From positions 744,001 through 808,000 of the forward strand of contig NZ_CP067102.1 of assembly GCF_016616885.1 (NCBI RefSeq): 64,000 bases of DNA. Reading direction: 5' to 3'. Both the position numbers and the translations under genes were made by a program. Shown piece by piece: positions 17,517-25,184 of this stretch (positions within the stretch are counted from its first letter, which is position 1; each line of letters opens with the position of its first letter). The DNA is from Bradyrhizobium diazoefficiens (GTDB taxonomy: Bacteria > Pseudomonadota > Alphaproteobacteria > Rhizobiales > Xanthobacteraceae). The notes beneath the pieces were generated by a model. It was given only the letters and a program-made list of their open reading frames with translations. It had not been told where the DNA came from and made no database searches.

Positions 17517-17909
17517 CTAATTCAGCACCCGCTTGTTATCCGGGCTGTCGAGCGAGAACGTCGGCACGTCGATCTCGAAACGTTCGCCGCTTGCGCTGAC
17601 CATCTGGTAGCGGCCGGTCATGAAGCCGGAGGCCGTCGAGAGGGGCACGCCGGAGGTGTATTCGAAGCGCTCGCCGGGGGCCAGGGTCGGCTGCTCGCCG
17701 ACCACGCCTTCGCCCTTGACCTCCTGCTGCCGGCCGGAGGCGTCGGTGATGATCCAGTGCCGCGTCTTGAGCTGCACGGTCTCGTCACCCGAATTGGTGA
17801 TGACGATGGTGTAGGACCAGAAATAGCGCGAGCGGTCGGCCGACGACTGCTCCGGAACAAAGTTCGGCTCGACGGTCACTTCGATCTGGCGGGTCACGGC
17901 GCGGTACAT
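17517..17909 (-). CDS. apaG: ApaG-domain protein
   Basis: 130 residues, an immunoglobulin-like beta sandwich. It begins MYRAVTRQIEVTVEPNFVPE and contains WSYTIVITNSGDETVQL, RHWIITDASG, the glycine-rich GEGVVGEQPTLAPGERFEYTSG and MTGRYQMVS, all ApaG hallmarks. In enterics ApaG is linked to Co2+/Mg2+ efflux phenotypes, though the biochemical role is not settled; the same fold occurs in F-box proteins. I chose the 130-residue start because the family usually begins there. ATG 17921 (two tandem ATGs) has a better ribosome-binding site (GGCGGGG) and remains possible. Confidence 0.92.
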   Translation of the reverse strand: MYRAVTRQIEVTVEPNFVPEQSSADRSRYFWSYTIVITNSGDETVQLKTRHWIITDASGRQQEVKGEGVVGEQPTLAPGERFEYTSGVPLSTASGFMTGRYQMVSASGERFEIDVPTFSLDSPDNKRVLN

Positions 17910-18090
17910 GGCCGTCATCATAACGAAAACCCCGCCGGGAACCAAACGCCGCAGGTGGCCCTGGCGACATCGTCCCGCCAGAATTCACGAAGAAGTAGAC
18001 CCCAATGTGATCCGGCCGCTTTGCGAGGCGGCGACTGGACCGATACACTCCTTTGAACGTCGCGATTTGCGGAAGGGTTTTTGGGCCCCG

Positions 18091-19356
18091 ATGACCATTG
18101 CCGATCAAGTGACGGGATCGACGATCGCGGGAACCGCGGGGGCCAAACCTGCGGAGGCCAAAGCCGTGGCAGCGAAGCCGCGTGCGCCGGCGATCACGCT
18201 GCCCGCCATCGGCGAGCGCGAGCTCAGGCTCGACCTGTTCCGCGGGCTGGCGCTGTGGCTGATCTTCATCGACCATTTGCCGCCGAATCTTCTGACCTGG
18301 TTCACGATCCGCAATTACGGCTTCAGCGACGCCACTGAGATATTCATCTTCATCTCCGGATACACCGCCGCCTTCGTCTATGGCCGCGCCATGCTGGAGA
18401 GCGGCTTCGTCATTGCCACCGCGCGCATCCTGCGCCGGGTCTGGCAGATCTATGTCGCCCACGTCTTCCTGTTCACGATCTTCCTTGCCGAGATCTCCTA
18501 CGTCGCGACCAGCTTCGAGAACCCGCTCTACACCGAAGAGATGGGGATCATGGATTTCCTCAAGCAGCCCGACGTCACCATTGTGCAGGCGCTGCTCTTG
18601 CGCTTCCGGCCCGTCAACATGGACGTGCTGCCGCTGTATATCGTCTTGATGCTGGCGCTGCCGCTGATCCTGTGGTCGATGAAGTGGCGGCCCGACGTCA
18701 CGCTCGCGCTCTCGACCATCCTCTATGCGGTGACCTGGGATTTCGATCTCTACTTCTCGGCCTATCCGAACGGCTTCTGGGCGTTCAATCCGCTGGCCTG
18801 GCAATTGCTCTTCGTGTTCGGGGCCTGGTGCGCGCTCGGAGGTGCGCGACGCATGTCGCGCATTCTGGCATCACCGGTGACGATGTGGATCTCGATCGCC
18901 TATCTCGTCGCTGCGTTCTACGTGACGCTGACCTGGTACGTGCCGCAGCTCTCGCAATTCATGCCGAAGCGGATCGAGCAGTGGATGTATCCGATCGACA
19001 AGACCGACCTCGACGTGCTGCGCTTCACGCATTTCCTGGCACTGGCCGCGCTCACTGTGCGCTTCCTGCCGCGGGAGTGGCCGGGCCTGAAATCGCCGTG
19101 GTTGCGGCCGCTGATCCTGTGCGGGCAGCACTCCCTGGAGATCTTCTGCCTCGGCGTCTTCCTGGCCTTTGCCGGCCATTTCATCCTGGCCGAGGTCTCC
19201 GGCGGCCCCGGCATGCATGCGCTAATTAGTCTCTCCGGAATCCTGATCATGTGGGGCGTTGCCTGGGTGATTTCGTGGTACAAGCGCGTAGCTGACAAGA
19301 GCGGTGCGAAAACCAAAAACGCCGTCGGCAACGCCGATCTGGCGGGAGGGGGCTGA
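18091..19356 (+). CDS. opgC: OpgC-family acyltransferase (osmoregulated periplasmic glucan substituent transfer)
   Basis: 421 residues with about ten transmembrane helices after a 40-residue Ala/Thr-rich N-terminus. The OpgC core starts RELRLDLFRGLALWLIFIDHLPPN, with the conserved R/D and H positions of this acyltransferase-3 relative, then FGFSDATEIFIFISGYTAAFVYGR-like sequence (here YGFSDATEIFIFISGY). Known OpgC proteins add succinyl groups to periplasmic glucans; in Bradyrhizobium these are cyclic beta-glucans. The upstream in-frame ATG at 17908 is rejected because the added 61 residues lack signal or membrane character and overlap apaG. The stop overlaps the ATG of the next gene by one base. 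Confidence 0.85.
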   Translation: MTIADQVTGSTIAGTAGAKPAEAKAVAAKPRAPAITLPAIGERELRLDLFRGLALWLIFIDHLPPNLLTWFTIRNYGFSDATEIFIFISGYTAAFVYGRAMLESGFVIATARILRRVWQIYVAHVFLFTIFLAEISYVATSFENPLYTEEMGIMDFLKQPDVTIVQALLLRFRPVNMDVLPLYIVLMLALPLILWSMKWRPDVTLALSTILYAVTWDFDLYFSAYPNGFWAFNPLAWQLLFVFGAWCALGGARRMSRILASPVTMWISIAYLVAAFYVTLTWYVPQLSQFMPKRIEQWMYPIDKTDLDVLRFTHFLALAALTVRFLPREWPGLKSPWLRPLILCGQHSLEIFCLGVFLAFAGHFILAEVSGGPGMHALISLSGILIMWGVAWVISWYKRVADKSGAKTKNAVGNADLAGGG

Positions 19357-20126
19357 TGAAGGCGAAGGTTCTCCTGAGCCTGATCCTGCTATGCGGTAGC
19401 CTCGCCGCGCCTTTGGCGCGCGCGGACGATGCCGTGCCTGCCGCGCCCGCAGCCTGCGAATTACCGCCCTATCTGCTCGCCACCGACAGCCAGCTCCACA
19501 AGGTCGCGGAGACCGTCAAATCAGGCAAGCCGCTCGAGATCCTCGTCATCGGCAGCCGCTCCACCACCATTCCATCCTCGGAGGACAGCTCTTATCCGGC
19601 GCGCATGCAGGCCATTTTGAAGGAAAAGCTGCCGCCTTCCGAGACCGTGCACGTATCCGTAGAAATACAGAGCAAGAAGACTGCGGGGGAAGCCGCCGGA
19701 ACCTTCGTTAAGCTGATGGAAGCAAAAACACCTACTTTGGTCATCTGGCAGACCGGGACCGTGGATGCTATCCGCTCCATCGATCCCGATGATTTCCGCG
19801 GCGCCGTGACCGAAGGGGTCGCTGCGCTGCAAAATGCAGGGGCCGACGTCGTCTTGATGAATTTGCAGTACAGCCCGCGTACCGAAACCATGATCTCGGC
19901 ACCGCCTTATCTCGATAATATGCGGGTGGTGGCGCAGGAGCATGACATCCCGCTGTTCGACCGTTTCGCAATGATGCGGCAGTGGAATGATCAGGGTCAG
20001 TTCGACCTGTTCAGCCCCTCCCGCGGCCCTGAGCTCGCGAAACAGGTCCATGATTGCATCGGCCGGGCGTTGGCGCAGTTCGTGATCGACGCTGCCCATC
20101 TGGGGCCGGGCCAGCAGCAAAATTGA
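19356..20126 (+). CDS. SGNH-fold protein with lost catalytic residues
   Basis: 256 residues with a signal peptide (1-23, ending ARA). The fold resembles the next gene's product: EILVIGSRSTT corresponds to block I, LVIWQTGTVDAI to block III, and DVVLMNLQYSPR to the strand before block V. However, the nucleophile position is R68 instead of Ser, Asn of GTN is V136, and no DxxH is found near the C-terminus. It is therefore probably not an esterase. It may bind glucan or support the active paralogue. It is coupled to opgC by a one-base overlap and is 12 bp ahead of the active SGNH gene. Confidence 0.75.
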   Translation: MKAKVLLSLILLCGSLAAPLARADDAVPAAPAACELPPYLLATDSQLHKVAETVKSGKPLEILVIGSRSTTIPSSEDSSYPARMQAILKEKLPPSETVHVSVEIQSKKTAGEAAGTFVKLMEAKTPTLVIWQTGTVDAIRSIDPDDFRGAVTEGVAALQNAGADVVLMNLQYSPRTETMISAPPYLDNMRVVAQEHDIPLFDRFAMMRQWNDQGQFDLFSPSRGPELAKQVHDCIGRALAQFVIDAAHLGPGQQQN

Positions 20127-20138
20127 GGTCTAGCGTTA

Positions 20139-21134
20139 ATGAGTTCTCTCCGCCCTTTTGGCCTGTCGACATGGCTGGTCGTGCCCGCAGCGGCGGCGCT
20201 GCTGATGCTGACGCCTGTGGTGCAGGCACCTGCTCACGCTCAAGCCGCCCAAGCGACACCCGCCCCGCCGCAGGCCGCTAATCCCGCACCGGCATCACCA
20301 TCCCAGACGACCGTCGCCGCGACGTCGCCCGCCGAACAGCGCGGGCTCACCTCGCGCGCCATCGACAAGGTGAAGCAGGTCGCGAAATCCGCCACCGACA
20401 TTTTCAGCCGCGTGCCGTGTCACGCGCCGAAGGGCGGCTCGAAGGCGATGGGCTCGCTGCCGCATGTCGCCAACAAGCTCGTCGCCGGCCAGCCCGTCGT
20501 GATCGTCGCATTCGGCTCGTCGTCGACGGCGGGCTACGGCGCGAGCTCGCCGGACTTCAACTATCCGAACCGTCTCGCCGCGCAGCTGCGCCGGCAGTAT
20601 CCCACCGCCAACATCACCGTCATCAATGCCGGTGTCGGCGGCGAGGACGCGCCCGAGATGATGAAGCGCCTCCAGACGGAGGTGATCGACGTGCATCCGG
20701 ATCTCGTGATCTGGCAGGTCGGCACCAACGCCGTGCTGCGCAATCTCGATCCCGGCGAGACCGCCAGGATAGTCGAGGACGGCATCACCCGCATCCAGGC
20801 CGCCGGCGATGCCGACATCGTGCTGGTCGACCCGCAATATTCACCGCGCGTCACCGAGCGTCCCGAAAGCGCAAGCAAGATGGTGAAGCTGCTCGGCAAG
20901 GTCGCCGAGCTTCGTCACGTCGGCATCTTCCCGCGTTTCGAGGTGATGCGCGACTGGCACGAGAAGCAGTCGCTCCCGGTCGAGAGCTTTGTCATCGCCG
21001 ACGGCCTGCACATGAACGATTGGGGCTATGCCTGCTTCGCCCAGCTGCTCGGCGACGACATCATCCGCTCCGTCGGCCAGGTCAAGCTCGGCGTGAACGT
21101 GCCCGCGGACGTGCGGACGTACCGGCCGATGTAG
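20139..21134 (+). CDS. Periplasmic SGNH/GDSL hydrolase
   Basis: 331 residues. A signal peptide (about 1-35) is followed by a Pro/Ala-rich linker (36-65). The SGNH blocks are complete: S128 in FGSSSTAGYG, G168 in NAGVGGED, N197 in QVGTNAV, and D288/H291 in ADGLHMND. The family includes esterases and O-acyl transferases acting on polysaccharides. Together with opgC and the inactive paralogue it forms a three-gene operon, so a role in adding or removing acyl groups on periplasmic glucans is likely, though the direction is unknown. An inverted repeat separates it from the convergent metZ. Confidence 0.82.
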   Translation: MSSLRPFGLSTWLVVPAAAALLMLTPVVQAPAHAQAAQATPAPPQAANPAPASPSQTTVAATSPAEQRGLTSRAIDKVKQVAKSATDIFSRVPCHAPKGGSKAMGSLPHVANKLVAGQPVVIVAFGSSSTAGYGASSPDFNYPNRLAAQLRRQYPTANITVINAGVGGEDAPEMMKRLQTEVIDVHPDLVIWQVGTNAVLRNLDPGETARIVEDGITRIQAAGDADIVLVDPQYSPRVTERPESASKMVKLLGKVAELRHVGIFPRFEVMRDWHEKQSLPVESFVIADGLHMNDWGYACFAQLLGDDIIRSVGQVKLGVNVPADVRTYRPM

Positions 21135-21135
21135 A

Positions 21136-21203
21136 AGCGAATAGGGAATGGCGAGTAGGCGAATAGGGCTCGATCTATTCGCCACTCACTATTCGCCATT
21201 CGC
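21136..21203. repeat. Inverted repeat between convergent SGNH gene and metZ
   Basis: The left arm (21136-21166) reads GCGAATAGGGAATGGCGAGT then AGGCGAATAG; the right arm (about 21175-21203) is its approximate reverse complement, CTATTCGCCACTCACTATTC then GCCATTCGCC. It is built from reiterated GGCGAATAG/CTATTCGCC units and probably ends transcription from both sides. Confidence 0.7.
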
Positions 21204-21206
21204 CTG

Positions 21207-22403
21207 TTACGCCTTCTCCAACGCCGCGGTCAGATCCTCGAGCAGATCATCGGCATGCTCGAGCCCGGCCGAGAAGCGGATAAAGCCTTCGCCGATCCCG
21301 AGCGCGGCACGGTCCTCCGGCTTCAGGCGCTGATGCGTCGTCGTGGCCGGATGCGTCACCAGGCTCTTGGCATCGCCGAGATTGTTCGAGATTTTTGCAA
21401 GCTTGAGCTCGTTGAGCACGCGGAACGCAGCCGCCTTGCCGCCCTTGACCTCGAAGCCGACCAGCGTCGAGCCGCCGCGCATCTGCTTCTTCACCAGCGC
21501 CGCCTGCGGATGATCGGCGCGGCCGGGATAGACCAGTCGCGCAATCTTGGGATGGCTCGCCAGCACGTCGGCGATGCGCGCCGCGGTGTCGGTCTGCGCA
21601 CGCACGCGCACGCCGAGCGTCTCCAGGCCCTTGAGCAGGACCCAGGCGTTGAACGGCGAGATCGACGGGCCGGTCTGGCGCATGAAATTGTGGATGTGCT
21701 CGGCGATGAAGGCTTCCGAGGACAGGATGATGCCGCCGAGGCAGCGGCCCTGGCCGTCGATGTGCTTGGTCGCGGAATACACCACGACGTCGGCGCCGAG
21801 GGCGAGCGGACTCTGCCAGATCGGGGTTGCGAACACGTTGTCGACGACGAGCCGTGCGCCGCCGCCGTGCGCGATCTCGGCGATCCCGGGAATGTCGAGC
21901 ACGTCGAGCGTCGGATTGGTCGGGCTCTCCAGGAAGAACGTCTTGGTGTTGGGCTTGAGCGCACGCTGCCACTGGTCGAGATCGGCTCCGTCAACCAGCG
22001 TGGTCTCGATGCCGTAGCGCGGCAGCAGGTCCTGAATGACATAGAGGCACGAGCCGAACAGCGCGCGAGACGCGACGACGTGATCGCCGGCCTTCAGCGG
22101 CGCCAGGATCGCGGTCGTCACCGCGGCCATGCCGGTCGCCGCCGAGCGTGCGGCTTCGGCGCCTTCGAGTTCGATCATGCGGCGCTCGAACATCGCGATC
22201 GTCGGGTTCGAGTAGCGCGAGTAGATGAAGCCGGGGTCCTCGCCCTTGAACCGCGCCTCGCACTCCTCGGCGCTGTTGTAGACATAGCCCTGGGTCAGAA
22301 ACAGCGCCTCCGACGTCTCGCCATATTGCGAGCGCAGGGTGCCGGAATGGACCAGGCGGGTTTCGGGACGGTAGTGCGTGGTGGACGCCGGGGACTTCGA
22401 CAT
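21207..22403 (-). CDS. metZ: O-succinylhomoserine sulfhydrylase
   Basis: 398 residues, Cys/Met-metabolism PLP enzyme. It makes homocysteine from O-succinylhomoserine and sulfide in methionine synthesis. Visible: SRYSNPTIAMFERR, the cofactor aromatic region ASRALFGSCLYV, DNVFATPIWQSPL, and the PLP lysine in VYSATKHIDGQGR. The preferred reading as metZ rather than metB rests on the SAM-II riboswitch upstream, which in alphaproteobacteria controls metA and metZ. The ATG at 22403 is preceded by AGAGGAG. The leader contains the aptamer, a terminator and a second short hairpin. Confidence 0.93.
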   Translation of the reverse strand: MSKSPASTTHYRPETRLVHSGTLRSQYGETSEALFLTQGYVYNSAEECEARFKGEDPGFIYSRYSNPTIAMFERRMIELEGAEAARSAATGMAAVTTAILAPLKAGDHVVASRALFGSCLYVIQDLLPRYGIETTLVDGADLDQWQRALKPNTKTFFLESPTNPTLDVLDIPGIAEIAHGGGARLVVDNVFATPIWQSPLALGADVVVYSATKHIDGQGRCLGGIILSSEAFIAEHIHNFMRQTGPSISPFNAWVLLKGLETLGVRVRAQTDTAARIADVLASHPKIARLVYPGRADHPQAALVKKQMRGGSTLVGFEVKGGKAAAFRVLNELKLAKISNNLGDAKSLVTHPATTTHQRLKPEDRAALGIGEGFIRFSAGLEHADDLLEDLTAALEKA

Positions 22404-22438
22404 AGGATCTCCTCTGCGTGACCATCGAAAATGGTCAC

Positions 22439-22472
22439 AAAAAAACCGGCCTGGAAATATCCACGGGCCGGG
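22439..22472 (-). terminator. Intrinsic terminator in the metZ leader
   Basis: On the minus strand, CCGGCC (22471-22466) pairs with GGCCGG (22451-22446), with an inner TGGA/TCCA pair and a small bulge, followed directly by seven T residues (22445-22439). It lies between the SAM-II aptamer and the metZ start, so it is the likely expression platform. A further perfect 8-bp hairpin (GTGACCAT/ATGGTCAC, 22418-22438) lies just before the ribosome-binding site. Confidence 0.8.
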
Positions 22473-22488
22473 ATCACAGAGGTCCCCG

Positions 22489-22546
22489 GCCTGTTTAGCG
22501 ACTTATTTAACGTGGCTGCAAGCCGGCCGGCTCAAATCACCACGGG
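22489..22546 (-). ncRNA. SAM-II riboswitch aptamer
   Basis: The minus strand reads, in order, CGTGG, TGATTTGAG, a GCCGGCCGGC insert, CTTGCAGCCACG, TTAAATAAG and TCGCTAAACAGG. P1 forms between CGTGG and CCACG. The GATTT, TTGCAGCC, TTAAATAA and CGCTAAANAGG blocks match the SAM-II (metA motif) consensus, including the H-type pseudoknot partner. The unusual part is the self-complementary GCCGGCCGGC in loop 1. High S-adenosylmethionine should shut off metZ. Confidence 0.88.
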
Positions 22547-22633
22547 ATAAGTGATGCTCATATTCCGCAATGGCCTTTCCGTCAAGGCGTCCATCGGATA
22601 GCCGTAAAAGGCTCGTATTTCCGGCATGTCCGG

Positions 22634-23770
22634 ATGCGCTTGCCCCCTGATGAGGACCCCCGGTTGAGTTTCACGATCGCCGCCGACGCCAATGGTATCC
22701 TGCCCGACCGCATGATCGCGGCGATGGCGGAGGCAGGCCTCATCCTGCCCGCATACGATTTCGTCGAAAGTCAGATCCAGCCGGCGAGCCTCGATTTGCG
22801 CCTCGGCGACATCGCCTATCGCGTACGCGCGAGCTTCCTGCCGGGCCCTGGCGCCACCGTCGCCGAGCGCATCGACCAGTTGAAGCTGCACGAGTTCAGC
22901 CTCGCCGACGGCGCGGTGCTGGAGACCAACTGCGTCTATATCGTGCCGCTGCTGGAAAGCCTCGCGCTGCCGCCGGAGATCGTCGCGGCAGCCAATCCGA
23001 AAAGCTCGACCGGTCGGCTCGACGTCTTCACCCGCGTGATCGCCGACGGCACCCGCCGCTTCGACATGATCGGTGCCGGCTATCACGGCCCGCTCTATGC
23101 CGAGATCAGCCCGAAGACATTTCCGGTGCTGGTGCGCGAAGGCTCGCGCCTGTCGCAGGTGCGCTTCCGCACCGGTGATGCCATCCTCAATGCCGACGAA
23201 CTCGATGCGCTGCATGGCGCCGAGCGTCTCGTCGATATCGACGATGCCGATCTCGCCGGCGGCGTCGCCGTCTCCGTCGATCTCTCCGGCGAGAAGGGCT
23301 CGGGCTTCGTCGGCTACCGCGCCAAGCGCCACACAGGTGTGGTCGATGTCGATCGCCGCTCCGGCTATGCGGTGGAAGATTTCTGGGAGCCGATCTCGGC
23401 CCGTCCCGACGGCAGCCTGATCCTCGATCCCGGTGAGTTCTATATCCTCGCCTCCAAGGAAGCCGTGCAGGTGCCGCCCGATTACGCCGCGGAGATGGTG
23501 CCGTTCGATCCCTTGGTCGGCGAATTCCGCGTGCACTATGCCGGATTCTTCGATCCCGGCTTCGGCTATGCCGGCGCCGGCGGCCAAGGCGCGCGCGCCG
23601 TGCTGGAGGTGCGCTCGCGCGAGGTGCCGTTCATCCTCGAGCACGGCCAGATCGTCGGCCGTCTCGTCTATGAGAAGATGCTCGCCCGCCCCGACGCCAT
23701 GTACGGCCAGCGCATCGGCTCCAACTACCAGGCGCAGGGGTTGAAGCTGAGCAAGCATTTCCGGGTGTAG
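22634..23770 (+). CDS. dcd: dCTP deaminase, fused two-domain form
   Basis: 378 residues, about twice the length of E. coli Dcd (193). It deaminates dCTP to dUTP for thymidylate synthesis. The first domain has ESQIQPASLDLRLG, NPKSSTGRLDVFTRVI (substrate-binding SS/R) and GYHGPLYAEISP, where the glutamate corresponds to the catalytic acid. The second half repeats the fold, with FDPGFGYAGAGGQGARAVLEV and EHGQIVGRLVYEKM. The fusion probably forms the active sites normally made between subunits of the homotrimer. The ATG at 22634 lies 88 bp from the riboswitch on the opposite strand; a TTG at 22664 is an alternative start. Confidence 0.88.
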   Translation: MRLPPDEDPRLSFTIAADANGILPDRMIAAMAEAGLILPAYDFVESQIQPASLDLRLGDIAYRVRASFLPGPGATVAERIDQLKLHEFSLADGAVLETNCVYIVPLLESLALPPEIVAAANPKSSTGRLDVFTRVIADGTRRFDMIGAGYHGPLYAEISPKTFPVLVREGSRLSQVRFRTGDAILNADELDALHGAERLVDIDDADLAGGVAVSVDLSGEKGSGFVGYRAKRHTGVVDVDRRSGYAVEDFWEPISARPDGSLILDPGEFYILASKEAVQVPPDYAAEMVPFDPLVGEFRVHYAGFFDPGFGYAGAGGQGARAVLEVRSREVPFILEHGQIVGRLVYEKMLARPDAMYGQRIGSNYQAQGLKLSKHFRV

Positions 23771-23789
23771 GTAGCCGCCACACCCCAAG

Positions 23790-23896
23790 CTGTCATTCCC
23801 CGCGAAGGCGGGGAGTCCGGTACGCCGCGGCTTCTCGATTCGATCACGATCGTCTCTGGAATACTGGATCGCCCGGTCTTCGCCGGGCGATGACAG
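23790..23896 (+). repeat. Dispersed palindromic repeat (family H), copy 1
   Basis: It begins CTGTCATTCCCCGCGAAGGC and ends with CGCCGGGCGATGACAG, with TACGCCGCGGCTTCTC and CTCTGGAATACTGGATCG in the centre. The same element in opposite orientation occurs at 48429-48552. It follows the dcd stop by 20 bp and can form an extended hairpin. Confidence 0.85.
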
Positions 23897-23969
23897 CGAA
23901 TGAGTGCCCCGTTGCGTCGCCTCACGGCCGATGACACACTCCCGCAAAACAACAAGCCGGGGAGCGAAC

Positions 23970-25019
23970 ATGACCGCAGCGGACACCGCGCAGGACGTGC
24001 AATGGAAACGCTGGCGCGCGGTCGCCGACCTCTATCACGCTTACTTCACCGGCCTCATCCTCACCGTGGTCACGCGGCGCGGCACGGCGGGTGCCGCTGA
24101 GTTCGTCTTTCGCGTGTTCCGCCGACAGCAGCAGGAGCGCTTCCTGCCGGGCTTGCAAAAGCTCGGCCTCAGCCATCTGCCGCCGGCGGTGGCGGCGGCG
24201 CAATATCACTACCTCTCCAACTGGATCGGCGGCGTGCATGTCGAATACATGTATGAGAGCGACACCAAGGCCTGGATCCGCTATCCGCCGCCGCGCTGGA
24301 TCTGGAAGGGCGCCGCGATCTGCGGCGTGCCCGGCGAGGTCTCGCGTGCGATGCTGCGCGGCTGGCACGCCAATAACGGCGTCGCGCTCGGCGATCTCCG
24401 CCTCGGCTTCGTCTGCACCAAGCAGAGCGTTGATGGCCAGGACGGGCTCGAAGGCTATTACCATCAATACGACCATCCGCTCGAGCTCGACCAGCGCCTG
24501 GTGTTCGCGCGGCATCTCGAAGCCCCTACGTTCGACGCGAAGACCGCACCGGCTTTGCCGGTGTCGAGCTGGCCGAAACCGCGCCTCGAAAAGGCCTATC
24601 GCAACTACGCGATGGAGTACGTGCGCACGGCGGCACCGGTGATGGTGCAGCTGTTCGGGCCGGAAGATGCCGGCTATCTGCTGCACCTCACCGGCAAGCT
24701 GATCGGCATGCAGTATTACGATGAGGTCGCAGCCGCACTGTTGACGACACGCGGTGGCGCCAACGAATTCGCGTCCTTCCTCAACGCGCTGTTCGCCGCG
24801 CAGGACGATGCGGCCGAGACCACGCAATCCGAAGGCACGTTCGAAATCCGTCAGCAGAGTTGGAAGCTGATGGATGACGTCGCCGACTCTCACCGCGCTT
24901 GCGCCAAGGTGCTGGAGGGGCTGTTCGAAGGGCTCGCTGCCGGATGCGGCCGGCACATCGGCGTGCACCTGCGCCCGACGGCGGGCGGCCGACCGCCGCT
25001 GGTCTGGACGGTTGGGTAA
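23970..25019 (+). CDS. Conserved protein of unknown function, 349 aa
   Basis: 349 residues, soluble, no signal peptide or membrane helix. It is rich in aromatic residues: WKRWRAVADLYHAYFTGLIL, QYHYLSNWIGGVHVEYMYES, AWIRYPPPRWIWKGAAICGV, and GYYHQYDHPLELDQRLVF. The middle part resembles the helper/ligand domains of small-molecule binding hydrolases, but I recognise no family. ATG 23970 is chosen over 23904 because GGGGAGCG precedes it and the extra 22 residues have no conserved look. A repeat element separates it from dcd, so it probably has its own promoter. Confidence 0.7.
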   Translation: MTAADTAQDVQWKRWRAVADLYHAYFTGLILTVVTRRGTAGAAEFVFRVFRRQQQERFLPGLQKLGLSHLPPAVAAAQYHYLSNWIGGVHVEYMYESDTKAWIRYPPPRWIWKGAAICGVPGEVSRAMLRGWHANNGVALGDLRLGFVCTKQSVDGQDGLEGYYHQYDHPLELDQRLVFARHLEAPTFDAKTAPALPVSSWPKPRLEKAYRNYAMEYVRTAAPVMVQLFGPEDAGYLLHLTGKLIGMQYYDEVAAALLTTRGGANEFASFLNALFAAQDDAAETTQSEGTFEIRQQSWKLMDDVADSHRACAKVLEGLFEGLAAGCGRHIGVHLRPTAGGRPPLVWTVG

Positions 25020-25184
25020 TTCCACCGCTTGAAATGCGCTGCCGCAATGCACGCCTGCAGCTAGCGCAGGAGGAATCGGGGCCTGCCGTGCTAACAAGGC
25101 TCACCGCGCTTTCCGCGCGAGGAAATTGATTAACACACGTATGCATTGCCGCGCCGCAAATGGCGCTGTTGCCCGGGAGAGGAA

